Below are positions 1 to 7,145 of a stretch of 10,535 nt of DNA, piece by piece (position 1 is the stretch's first letter; the number at the start of each line of letters is the position of its first letter). Origin of the DNA: an uncultured Collinsella sp. (lineage in GTDB: Bacteria; Actinomycetota; Coriobacteriia; Coriobacteriales; Coriobacteriaceae); contig URRJ01000062.1 in the NCBI GenBank assembly GCA_900550205.1, positions 1 through 10,535 on the forward strand. Direction: 5' to 3'. A program made the translations under genes and the position numbers. The notes beneath the pieces were generated by a model. The model was not told the DNA's origin and did not search any database. It worked only from the letters and a program-made list of their open reading frames with translations.

Positions 1-669
1 TTTGGCAGCAGCGGGCTTAGTCTCCGCCTTGGGAGTTGCGGCCTTTGCCGTGGTCTTCTTAGCTGTCGTCGTGCGCTTGCGCGTGGTGGTCTTGGCGGCG
101 GGCTTGGCCTCGACGGTTGCCTCCGGCTTGGACTCGGCAGGCGTCTCCTCGGCCTTGGCGGCCGGCTTAGCGGCCGCCTTGGGGGTAGCTTTCGTTGCAG
201 TGGCCTTGGTAGCCGTCGCCTTCGTAGCTGTAGTCTTCTTGGCGGTCGTGCTCTTGGTCGCGGCTGTTTTCTTGGCTGCAGCTTTGGCCGGAGCCTTTGC
301 GGCCGGCTTGGCCTCGGCGGTCTCGGCCTTTACCTCGGGAGCAGCCTCGGCCTCGGCGCCCTTCTTGGCAGCGGCGGTCGTGCGCTTGCGCGTCGTCGTT
401 GCCTTGGCGGCAGTCGTCTTTGCTGCGGCGGTCTTGGTGGCAGCGGCCTTCGTGGCCGTAGCTTTCTTGGCCGTCGTCTTGCGCGTCGTAGGCTTCTTGG
501 CGGCAGGCTTCGCAGCCGGCTTATCCTTAGCCTCGGGAACTGCTTCAACCGGCTTCTCCTCAGCCTTGGGCTCCTCAGCAGCAGCGGGCGCCTCAACAAC
601 CGGCTCGGCCTTAGGCTCCACAACGGCCGCAGCCTTCTCAGCCACAACCACAGGCTCGTCGACAACCGC
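1..669 (-). repeat. GlgA tail: alternating acidic and basic Ala/Lys-rich blocks
   Basis: This low-complexity coding region translates to about three cycles of an acidic block followed by a basic block. Acidic blocks (Glu/Pro/Val/Ala) lie at residues about 494-542, 597-612 and 667-680. Basic blocks (Ala/Lys/Thr/Pro/Arg) lie at about 543-596, 613-666 and 681-716 or beyond. Recurring motifs are KPAAK at the start of each basic block, TTRKRTT (basic blocks 1 and 3; TTRKTT also in block 1), TTAKK, and a threefold ATATK repeat coded by 190-234. There are no aromatic residues, Cys, Leu or Ile, as expected for a disordered polyampholyte. The resemblance to histone H1 tails is by composition only. Confidence 0.85.
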
Positions 670-2148
670 CGCCGGCCTCTCAATCTCCGGATGCATAAAG
701 AAGTACAGGTCCAGATACTTGTCGGCCGAGCGCGTCCAGCTAAAGTCCTGGCTCATGGCCTGCGTGACCAGCTGGTTCCAGGCCTCGCGGTTATCCCAGA
801 ACAGGCGTGCCGCGCGGAACACGGCGTCGCCCATCTCGTCGCCGTTAAAGTTGGTAAACGAGAAGCCCGTGCCCTCGCCGGTAAATTCGTTATACGGGAT
901 CACCGTGTCCTTCAGACCACCGGTCTCGCGCACGATGGGCAGGGTGCCGTAGCGCATGGCGATGATCTGCGACAGACCGCAGGGCTCAAACTTCGAAGGC
1001 ATCAGGAACATATCGGCGGCGGCATACATACGCTGCGACAGCGCCGGATCGAACTCGATGCGCGCAGCCATGGTGCCGGGGTACTTGTCCTGGAAGTAGC
1101 GCAGGCCGTCTTCGTAGTCGCGGTCGCCGGTGCCCAGCACCGCCACCTGAACGCCGCCGGACAGGATGCGGTCGAGCGCGTACATGACCAGGTCCATGCC
1201 CTTCTGGCGCGTCAGGCGCGTGACCATCACCATGAGCGGACGGTCGTCGCGAACCTCGAGCCCCAGCTCCTCCTGCAGCTTGGCCTTGCACACTGCCTTG
1301 CCCCCACGGTCCTCAACCGTGTAGTTGGCGGCAATGCGCTTGTCTGTCGCCGGGTCAAAGCCCGTCACGTCAATGCCGTTCAAAATGCCCTGCAGCGCAT
1401 AGGAGCGCTCGCGCAGCACACCGTCCAGGCCCTCGCCAAACTCGGGCGTCTGGATCTCGTTGGCATAGGTGGGGCTCACCGTGGTGATGGCGTCGGCATA
1501 GCGCAACGCGCCCAGCATGTAGTTGATGCTGCAGGCGTCGCAACGCAGCTGCGAGGCGGCCGCCGGAATGTGCGCCACACCCAGGATGTCCTCCATCACG
1601 GTATCGCTAAACTGGCCCTGGAACGCCACGTTGTGGATCGAGAACACGGTCTTGACGCGATCGTACAGCGGCAGGCCCTGGTAGAACTCGCGCAGGAACA
1701 CGGGCGCCAGTGCCGTCTGCCAGTCGTTGCAGTGCAGGATGTCGCACTCAAAACCGGCCGGCAGGTGCTGCAGGCTCTCGGTGATGGCCTTGGAGAAGAA
1801 CGCAAAGCGCTCGCCGTCGTCAAAGAAGCCGTACGGATAGTCGCGCGCAAAGTAGCGCTCGTTGTCGATGAACATATAGGTGACGCCGTCGTGCTCGAGC
1901 TTCTCGAGACCGCAGTACTCGTTACGCCAGCCCAGGCTCACGTAAAAATCGGAGAAGTGCTCCATCTGCGCCTTGTACTCGTCCTTGATGGTGGCGTACT
2001 TGGGCACCATCACGATGACTTCGGCGCCGGCGCGCACAAGCGCCGCGGGCAGCGAGCCCGCCACGTCACCCAGGCCACCGGTCTTAACGAACGGTGCGCA
2101 CTCGGCCGAGGCAAACACGATCTGCATCTTTTTGCTGGAATCTGCCAT
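1..2148 (-). CDS. glgA: Glycogen synthase GlgA with long charged C-terminal tail (3' end outside window)
   Basis: GT5 glycogen synthase, which adds glucose from ADP-glucose to the non-reducing ends of alpha-1,4-glucan in the cytoplasm. The ATG at 2148 is preceded by a GGGAG Shine-Dalgarno sequence with 5-nt spacing. The N-terminal ADP-glucose loop KTGGLGDV is at residues 22-29, VTRLTRQKG is in the middle, and SKFEPCGLSQ (catalytic Glu about residue 388) is in the C-terminal Rossmann domain. The enzyme core ends near residue 490 (HPEIERP), the normal family length. The frame then stays open to position 1 for about 226 more residues of Ala/Lys/Thr/Pro/Glu low-complexity sequence, with no stop seen, so the protein exceeds 716 residues. 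It is the last gene of the B-P-C-D-A cluster, 89 nt after glgD. The core assignment is very secure; the tail's role is unknown. Ala and Thr in the tail use all four synonymous codons, which argues against a recent repeat expansion or a frameshift. Confidence 0.96.
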   Translation of the reverse strand, partial: MADSSKKMQIVFASAECAPFVKTGGLGDVAGSLPAALVRAGAEVIVMVPKYATIKDEYKAQMEHFSDFYVSLGWRNEYCGLEKLEHDGVTYMFIDNERYFARDYPYGFFDDGERFAFFSKAITESLQHLPAGFECDILHCNDWQTALAPVFLREFYQGLPLYDRVKTVFSIHNVAFQGQFSDTVMEDILGVAHIPAAASQLRCDACSINYMLGALRYADAITTVSPTYANEIQTPEFGEGLDGVLRERSYALQGILNGIDVTGFDPATDKRIAANYTVEDRGGKAVCKAKLQEELGLEVRDDRPLMVMVTRLTRQKGMDLVMYALDRILSGGVQVAVLGTGDRDYEDGLRYFQDKYPGTMAARIEFDPALSQRMYAAADMFLMPSKFEPCGLSQIIAMRYGTLPIVRETGGLKDTVIPYNEFTGEGTGFSFTNFNGDEMGDAVFRAARLFWDNREAWNQLVTQAMSQDFSWTRSADKYLDLYFFMHPEIERPAAVVDEPVVVAEKAAAVVEPKAEPVVEAPAAAEEPKAEEKPVEAVPEAKDKPAAKPAAKKPTTRKTTAKKATATKAAATKTAAAKTTAAKATTTRKRTTAAAKKGAEAEAAPEVKAETAEAKPAAKAPAKAAAKKTAATKSTTAKKTTATKATATKATATKATPKAAAKPAAKAEETPAESKPEATVEAKPAAKTTTRKRTTTAKKTTAKAATPKAETKPAAAK

Positions 2149-2170
2149 ATTGTCTCCCTGTTGCAATTCG

Positions 2171-2206
2171 AGAATAGCCGCCTGGCGCTAACCGGGCGGC
2201 TATTCT
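2171..2206 (-). promoter_or_regulatory. Intercistronic stem-loop between glgD and glgA
   Basis: Arms 2171-2182 and 2195-2206 form a perfect 12-bp inverted repeat. After one mismatch, two further G-C pairs close a 6-nt loop (2186-2191). In the glg transcript it lies between the glgD stop and the glgA SD, ending 22 nt before the glgA ATG. No U-run follows on the transcript, so an intrinsic terminator is unlikely. A processing site, a 3'-end stabiliser of the upstream message, or partial attenuation fits better. Confidence 0.7.
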
Positions 2207-2237
2207 ACATGTTACGAGTGATGTTGCGGTGTCAACG

Positions 2238-3365
2238 TTAACGTACGATGGTGGTGTCGGAAGTTAACGGAGCCTTTCCCAGCACCAGGATGTTCTCGGG
2301 CGTGCCGCGAAGCTCGGTGTTGGTGGGGACAACGTTGTTCTTGTCCAGAATGGCATTTTCGACGCGGGCGCCGCTCTTGATGATGCAGCTCTGGTTGATG
2401 ATCGAGTTGGTCACCGAGGCGCCCTCCTCGACCACGACGCCGCGCGACAGGATCGAGTTGCGCACGGTGCCCTTGATGATGCAGCCGGCCGAGATGATCG
2501 AGTTGCACGCGTGGCTGCCGGTCGCATAGCGCGAAGGCGGCACGTCGTGAGCCTTGGTCAGGATCGGGCGCTCGGGATCAAAGAGCTGGTCGGCCACGGT
2601 CTGGTCGAGCAGGTCCATGCTGCGGCGATACAGCGACTTCTCGCTAAACACGCCCACGACCTCGCCCTTGTACTCGTAGCTGCACACGTCGATGTTTCCA
2701 AAGTCGCCCTGGAGTGCCTCGAGCAGGTCCAGATAGTCGGCGGCCTGGTAGTGGTCGATGATCTCGAGCAGTGTCTCGCGGTTGACGATGCAGCAGTCCA
2801 TAGAGGCGTTGTCGCCGTACACGACGCCGGCGCTCACGCCCGTCAGGCGGCCGTTCTCGTTAATTTCGAGTTTGGTCTCGTCATCGACGTTGTGCGTGGC
2901 CTTGCAGTACACCACGGTCATCTGGGCACCGGAGTTCTCGTGCGCGTCGATGATGGTGTTGAGGTCCATGTTAAAGATGATGTTGGTGCCCATCATCACG
3001 ACATAGGGCTTGTCCGAGCGCTGGAACAGCGTCTTGTTGGAGATGATGTCGCGCAGCAAGAAGCGCATGCCGCCCTTGGTGGTGCCATACGCGTTACCGG
3101 GCACCATGAACAGGCCGCCCTTCTTGCGGTCCAGGCCCCAGTCTTTGCCCGAGCCCACATGGTCGATCAGCGAGCGATAGTTGCCCGGCATGACGACGCC
3201 GACGGTCTTAATGCCGGCATTCATCATGTTGGACAGCGGGAAGTCGATCAGGCGGTAGCGGCCCAAAAACGGAACGGACGCGATGGGGCGATCCTTGAGC
3301 AGCACGCTGCCGTAGGTCGAAGAGTAGTTAGCGGTGATATAACCGATGGCCTTGCGATTGATCAT
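2238..3365 (-). CDS. glgD: GlgD, non-catalytic ADP-glucose pyrophosphorylase subunit
   Basis: GlgC paralogue of 375 residues that, in known Gram-positive systems, forms a heterotetramer with GlgC and raises its activity. The nucleotidyltransferase fold is clear (GRYRLIDFPLSNMMNAGI, residues 35-52; VGSGKDWGLD, residues 70-79), followed by a left-handed beta-helix with hexapeptide-like repeats. The catalytic signatures are lost. The Gly-rich GGxGxRLxxLT loop is replaced by an ANYSSTYGSVLL stretch, and the SGDH box of GlgC reads MGTN here, putting Thr127 in place of the metal-binding Asp. The ATG at 3365 is chosen because an AGGGGG SD lies 9 nt upstream (at the end of glgC) and homologues start at about this point; the 13-residue upstream extension lies inside glgC. 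Only 4 nt separate it from the glgC stop, so translational coupling is likely, which suits an obligate partner. Confidence 0.93.
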   Translation of the reverse strand: MINRKAIGYITANYSSTYGSVLLKDRPIASVPFLGRYRLIDFPLSNMMNAGIKTVGVVMPGNYRSLIDHVGSGKDWGLDRKKGGLFMVPGNAYGTTKGGMRFLLRDIISNKTLFQRSDKPYVVMMGTNIIFNMDLNTIIDAHENSGAQMTVVYCKATHNVDDETKLEINENGRLTGVSAGVVYGDNASMDCCIVNRETLLEIIDHYQAADYLDLLEALQGDFGNIDVCSYEYKGEVVGVFSEKSLYRRSMDLLDQTVADQLFDPERPILTKAHDVPPSRYATGSHACNSIISAGCIIKGTVRNSILSRGVVVEEGASVTNSIINQSCIIKSGARVENAILDKNNVVPTNTELRGTPENILVLGKAPLTSDTTIVR

Positions 3366-3369
3366 CGGA

Positions 3370-4518
3370 TCATTCCCCCTTCCCGATAACGACGTCATTT
3401 CCAACGACGGCCGTATCCTTGGTGGTATCGACAGAGCCGAGCTTCACGCCCTCTTCGACCGTGGAGTTCTCGCCCAAAATAGCGCGGCAGATGTGCGCGC
3501 CGCTCTTAACGTGCGCACCCGGCAGTAGCACGGAGTCCTCGACCACGGCGCGCTCCTCGATGATGACATCGGTCGAAAGGATCGAGTGGCGAGCGGTGCC
3601 GTAGATCTTGCAGCCGTTGGAGACCAGGCAGTCGTCCAGGCGGCCGTCAGGGCCGATGTAGTGCGGCGGACGCGTGGTGATGTTGGACATGATGGGGAAG
3701 TGCTTGTCGAACAGATCGAACTCTGGGTTGTTGCCCAGCAGGTCCATCGAGGTCTCGTGGAAGCTGGCGATGGTGCCGACGTCCTTCCAAAAGCCGTGGA
3801 ACTCGTAGCTGTACAGGCGCTTGCCCTCGCCGAGCAGCTTGGGGATGATGTCCTTGCCAAAGTCGTGGCTCGAGCGCTGGTCCAGAGCGTCCTCCTCGAG
3901 CGCCTCGATCAGCACGTCGGCCGAGAAGATGTAGATGCCCATGGACGCGAGGTTTGAATCGGGCTTATCGGGCTTCTCGGTGAACTTGGTGATGCGGCCG
4001 TCCTCGGGGTCGGTGGTCAGGATACCAAAGCGGCTGGCCTCCTCCCACGGCACGGGCATAACGCTCACCGTGAGGTCGGCGTTGTTCTCAATGTGCGTCT
4101 TGAGCATCTTGCGGTAGTCCATGCGATACAGGTGATCGCCCGAAAGAATCAGGACGTACTTGGGGTCGTTGGCCTTGATGTAGTCGAGGTTCTGCGTAAT
4201 GGCGTCGGCCGTGCCCGCATACCAGGCGCCGCCGGTCTGCGTCTCATACGGCGGCAGGATCGACACGCCGCCGTCACGGCTGTCCAGATCCCACGCCTCG
4301 CCGGAGCCCACGTAGGCATGCAGCAGGTAGGGGCGATACTGCGTCAGAACGCCCACCGTGTCGATGCCCGAGTTGGAGCAGTTGGAGAGCGAAAAGTCGA
4401 TAATGCGGAACTTGCCACCAAAGCTAACCGCTGGCTTAGCGATCTTTTGGGTGAGTGCCCCCAATCGGCTGCCCTGTCCTCCTGCGAGGAGCATCGCGAT
4501 GCATTCTTTCTTACTCAT
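3370..4518 (-). CDS. glgC: Glucose-1-phosphate adenylyltransferase GlgC
   Basis: Makes ADP-glucose and pyrophosphate from glucose-1-phosphate and ATP, the committed step of bacterial glycogen synthesis. It has 382 residues, the usual length. All catalytic signatures are present: [11 protein letters not shown] (13-23), [15 protein letters not shown] (28-42), WYAGTADAI (99-107), [10 protein letters not shown] (126-135, with the metal Asp128), and FTEKP with the glucose-1-phosphate Lys182. A C-terminal left-handed beta-helix follows. It starts at the ATG at 4518, with AAGGAG and 6-nt spacing. The start region is unusual, having a second RBS/ATG module just upstream and a potential hairpin covering the AUG (see separate entries). 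It is followed after 4 nt by glgD. The allosteric effector cannot be read from the sequence; fructose-bisphosphate or similar is known in relatives. Confidence 0.97.
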   Translation of the reverse strand: MSKKECIAMLLAGGQGSRLGALTQKIAKPAVSFGGKFRIIDFSLSNCSNSGIDTVGVLTQYRPYLLHAYVGSGEAWDLDSRDGGVSILPPYETQTGGAWYAGTADAITQNLDYIKANDPKYVLILSGDHLYRMDYRKMLKTHIENNADLTVSVMPVPWEEASRFGILTTDPEDGRITKFTEKPDKPDSNLASMGIYIFSADVLIEALEEDALDQRSSHDFGKDIIPKLLGEGKRLYSYEFHGFWKDVGTIASFHETSMDLLGNNPEFDLFDKHFPIMSNITTRPPHYIGPDGRLDDCLVSNGCKIYGTARHSILSTDVIIEERAVVEDSVLLPGAHVKSGAHICRAILGENSTVEEGVKLGSVDTTKDTAVVGNDVVIGKGE

Positions 4519-4537
4519 CGATTTCTCCTTCTGTCAT
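4511..4537 (-). promoter_or_regulatory. Possible 8-codon leader ORF overlapping the glgC start
   Basis: An ATG at 4537-4535 has its own SD (AAGGA at 4548-4544, 6-nt spacing) and encodes MTEGEIDE before a TAA at 4513-4511, which overlaps the first 8 nt of glgC in another frame. The module AAGGA-N6-ATGA is nearly repeated 19 nt downstream as the real glgC start (AAGGA-N7-ATGA). Termination-reinitiation could couple the two. It may equally be a chance product of a short duplication. Confidence 0.35.
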
Positions 4538-4542
4538 CGATG
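4516..4542 (-). promoter_or_regulatory. Hairpin over the glgC ribosome-binding site
   Basis: In the transcript, CAUCGAU (4542-4536) can pair with AUCGAUG (4522-4516), a 7-bp stem with a 13-nt loop. The loop contains the glgC SD AAGGAG (4530-4525), and the start codon is in the 3' arm of the stem. Three of the seven pairs are G-C, so stability is modest. It could tune or switch glgC translation. The geometry is seen directly; function is inferred. Confidence 0.4.
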
Positions 4543-4552
4543 TTCCTTAACC

Positions 4553-4596
4553 CATTAGCGACGGGCGCGGCGCAACGTCACGCCCGTCGAGTAATG
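4553..4596 (-). promoter_or_regulatory. Intercistronic stem-loop between glgP and glgC
   Basis: A 9-bp G+C-rich stem (4559-4567 with 4581-4589, 13-nt loop) is extended by an outer 5-bp stem (CATTA 4553-4557 with TAATG 4592-4596) across a small internal loop. It lies wholly between the glgP stop and the glgC SD. No U-run follows on the glg strand, so it is more likely an mRNA processing or stability element than a terminator. Confidence 0.65.
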
Positions 4597-4624
4597 CCGT
4601 GCTGGCAAAGGGAGCTCGCGCGCT

Positions 4625-7051
4625 TTATGCGTGCCAGATCTCGTCGCGGTACTCGCGAATGGTGCGGTCGCTCGAGAACCAGCCGCTCGAGGCGGTGTTG
4701 AGCAGAGCCTTGCGGTTCCAGGTCTCATGGTCGCCGTAGCTGCCCGTGAGCTTTTCCCATGCATCCACGTAGCTGCGGAAGTCGGCCATGACCAGGTCGG
4801 GGTCGTTGTTGTTCATGAGCTCGTTGTAGATGCTCTCGAAGTTGCCCGAAAGACCCGCGAAGGTGTTGTCCTTGAGCTCGTCCATCACGCGGCCCAGGCG
4901 TTCACGGTCGCCGTTGAGGGTATCCCACGCAAAGTAGCTGTTGGATGCCCAGAGCTGCTCGACCTCGGGGGCGGTCAGGCCAAAGATGGCCTCGTTCTCG
5001 CGACCGGCCAGGTCGGCGATCTCGATGTTGGCGCCGTCGAGGGTGCCCAGCGTAATGGCGCCGTTCATCATGAGCTTCATGTTGGACGTGCCCGACGCCT
5101 CCTTGCCGGCCGTGGAGATCTGCTCCGAGATCTCGGCGGCGGGGTAGATGAGCTGGGCGTTGCTCACGCGGAAGTTGGGGATAAAGCAGACCTTCATGAC
5201 CTCGTTCACGCGCGGGTCGTTGTTGATGACGTCGGCCACGGAGTTAATGAGGCGGATGGTCTCCTTGGCAAAGGTGTAGCTCGAGGCAGCCTTGCCGCTA
5301 AAGATGAAGGTCGTCGGCGTCACGTGGAAGTTGGGATCGGCGATGCGACGGTTGTAGATGTCCATCACCTTCATGATGTTCATAAGCTGGCGCTTGTAGG
5401 CGTGGAAGCGCTTCACCTGAACGTCGAAGACGGTGTTGGGGTCGATGACCAGACCGGTCTCGGCCTTAACGTAGGCGGCCAGGCGCTCCTTGTTGGCGCG
5501 CTTGGAGGCACCCACGGCCTTCAGGAACTCGGTGTCGTTCTGGAAACTTTTAAGCTTCTCAAGCTCAAAAGCGTCCTTAAGCCAGCCGTCGCCAATGGCC
5601 TCGGTCACGAGCTTGGCATAGGTTGGGTTGGCCTCGGCAAAGAAGCGACGGTGCGAGATGCCGTTGGTCTTGTTGTTGAACTTCTCGGGCGTCAGGGCAT
5701 AGAAGTCCTTGAGCACGATGTTCTTGATGATGTCGGAGTGGATCTTTGCCACGCCGTTGACGCTGTGGCTGCAGATCACAGACAGGTTGGCCATGCGAAT
5801 CTCGCCGTCCCACAGGATGGCGGTCTGGCGCAGACGCTCCTGCCAGCCCTCCTGCGTGGTGTCGAACGACTCGTGCCAACGACGGCTGATCTCGTCGATG
5901 ATCTGGTACACGCGGGGGAGGAGCTTGGAGAACGTGCCGATGGGCCACTTCTCCAGAGCCTCGGGCAGGATGGTGTGGTTGGTGTAGCTCACGACCTGCG
6001 TCACGATGTTCCAGGCGTCGTCCCACTCGAGCTTCTTCTCGTCGATGAGGATACGCATGAGCTCGGGACCGCACATGGCGGGATGGGTGTCGTTGGTATG
6101 GATGGCCACAAACTGCGGCAACAGCTCCCAGTTCGCGCCGTGCTCCTTCTCAAAGGTGTCGAGCAGGCTGTAGATGCCGGCCGATACAAACAGGTACTCC
6201 TGCTTCAGACGCAGCAGACGGCCGTGCTCGCCGGCGTCGTTGGGGTAGAGGATGGCGCTGATGGCCTCGGCCTCGGCGCGCTCGGCATCGGCCAGGGCAT
6301 AGTCGCCGCGGTTGAAGGCCTCAAGGTCAAAGTGCTCCTCGACCGGCTCGGCGGCCCAGACGCGCAGCTTGTTGACGGTCTCGCCGGCATAGCCCACGAC
6401 GGGGATGTCATAGGGGACGGCCAGGATATCCTGCGTGTCCACCGTGCGGTAGAACGTGCGGCCGTTCTCCTCAAAGCCCTCGACGTGGCCACCAAACTTA
6501 ATGGTCACGGCCTTGTCCTGACGACGGACCTCCCAGGGATAGCCGTGGGTGAGCCACTCGTCGGTGGCCTCGACCTGGCTACCGTTGACGATCTCCTGCT
6601 TAAACAGGCCGTAGCGGTAGCGCATGCCGTTGCCGTAGCCGGCAATGCCCTCGGCTGCCATCGAATCTAGGAAGCATGCGGCCAGACGGCCCAGGCCACC
6701 GTTGCCCAGTGCCGGATCGGGCTCCTGGTTCTCGATAACGGACAGGTCAAAGCCCATGTCGTCAAGCGCCTCGGCGACCATGTCGCGCACGCCAAAGTTA
6801 AGCAGGTAGTTGTCGAGCAGGCGGCCGATCAAAAACTCGATCGAGAAGTAGTACACGCGCTTCTTGCCCTCGGCGGTGGCGCGGGCGTCGCTCTTGGTGG
6901 CAACGGTGCGGGCCTTCTCGGCCACGAGCTTGGCCAGGGCGTTAAAGCGGTCGAGGTCGCTGGCGGCCTCGATGCTCTTGCCGCTAATGCTCATGACGGC
7001 ATCGCGATAGAGTTCGGTAAACTCCTGCTTGTTGTCGAAGATCTTATTCAT
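4625..7051 (-). CDS. glgP: Glycogen phosphorylase GlgP
   Basis: GT35 alpha-glucan phosphorylase of 808 residues, normal for the family. It releases glucose-1-phosphate from non-reducing ends of glycogen using inorganic phosphate, with pyridoxal phosphate as cofactor. Visible landmarks are GNGGLGRLAACFLDSMA and RYRYGLFKQ in the N-terminal half, HTNDTHPAM and YTNHTILPEALEKWP in the middle, and the PLP-lysine signature EASGTSNMKLMMNGA with Lys659. TLDGANIEI follows. The start ATG at 7051 has AAAGGA a few bases upstream. It is second in the cluster, 94 nt after glgB and 106 nt before glgC, so the degradative enzyme is co-expressed with the synthetic ones. It ends cleanly (EYRDEIWHA) without the charged tail found on GlgA and GlgB. 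Glycogen versus maltodextrin preference cannot be decided from sequence, but the operon context favours glycogen. Confidence 0.96.
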   Translation of the reverse strand: MNKIFDNKQEFTELYRDAVMSISGKSIEAASDLDRFNALAKLVAEKARTVATKSDARATAEGKKRVYYFSIEFLIGRLLDNYLLNFGVRDMVAEALDDMGFDLSVIENQEPDPALGNGGLGRLAACFLDSMAAEGIAGYGNGMRYRYGLFKQEIVNGSQVEATDEWLTHGYPWEVRRQDKAVTIKFGGHVEGFEENGRTFYRTVDTQDILAVPYDIPVVGYAGETVNKLRVWAAEPVEEHFDLEAFNRGDYALADAERAEAEAISAILYPNDAGEHGRLLRLKQEYLFVSAGIYSLLDTFEKEHGANWELLPQFVAIHTNDTHPAMCGPELMRILIDEKKLEWDDAWNIVTQVVSYTNHTILPEALEKWPIGTFSKLLPRVYQIIDEISRRWHESFDTTQEGWQERLRQTAILWDGEIRMANLSVICSHSVNGVAKIHSDIIKNIVLKDFYALTPEKFNNKTNGISHRRFFAEANPTYAKLVTEAIGDGWLKDAFELEKLKSFQNDTEFLKAVGASKRANKERLAAYVKAETGLVIDPNTVFDVQVKRFHAYKRQLMNIMKVMDIYNRRIADPNFHVTPTTFIFSGKAASSYTFAKETIRLINSVADVINNDPRVNEVMKVCFIPNFRVSNAQLIYPAAEISEQISTAGKEASGTSNMKLMMNGAITLGTLDGANIEIADLAGRENEAIFGLTAPEVEQLWASNSYFAWDTLNGDRERLGRVMDELKDNTFAGLSGNFESIYNELMNNNDPDLVMADFRSYVDAWEKLTGSYGDHETWNRKALLNTASSGWFSSDRTIREYRDEIWHA

Positions 7052-7105
7052 ACGTTCCTTTCCCCCGGGGATGTTTCTCCCGGAACGGTTATGACATGTA
7101 TCCTA

Positions 7106-7120
7106 CGCCCCTGCGGGGCG
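7106..7120 (-). promoter_or_regulatory. Short GC stem-loop between glgB and glgP
   Basis: CGCCCC and GGGGCG form a perfect 6-bp stem with a 3-nt loop in the 94-nt gap. A second weak stem (CCGGG at 7065-7069, CCCGG at 7079-7083) lies nearer the glgP SD. Neither has a following U-run on the transcript. This is the weakest of the three intercistronic structures. Confidence 0.4.
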
Positions 7121-7145
7121 GGTAATTGCAGCTGTAACGCCTTTG

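Noticed and set aside
1..660. Repetitive GC-rich region considered as a CRISPR array or minisatellite.
   Set aside because: There are no constant repeats with unique spacers, and the periodicity is that of in-frame Ala/Lys/Thr codons with free third positions.
1..660. GlgA tail as a frameshift artefact.
   Set aside because: The reading frame is open from 2148 to 1 with no break; composition is ordered into blocks, and GlgB carries the same motifs.
2..952. Plus-strand Ala/Val/Leu-rich ORF resembling a membrane protein.
   Set aside because: It is the reverse complement of the Lys/Ala tail and C-terminal part of glgA; hydrophobicity arises from Lys/Ala/Thr codons read backwards.
2171..2206. 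Intercistronic hairpins (also 4553-4596 and 7106-7120) as Rho-independent terminators.
   Set aside because: None is followed by a U-run on the glg transcript, and terminating there would silence downstream genes of an evident operon.
3366..3404. Thirteen-residue N-terminal extension of GlgD.
   Set aside because: It overlaps the end of glgC; the ATG at 3365 has a good SD and matches the family start.
4631..6670. Very long plus-strand open frame (679 codons) opposite glgP.
   Set aside because: It is the mirror of strongly GC-biased coding sequence: its protein is a Val/Leu/Gly/His-rich string with no domain, while the opposite strand encodes a complete phosphorylase. The same holds for plus-strand frames at 691-2241, 2511-3389 and 7746-8753.
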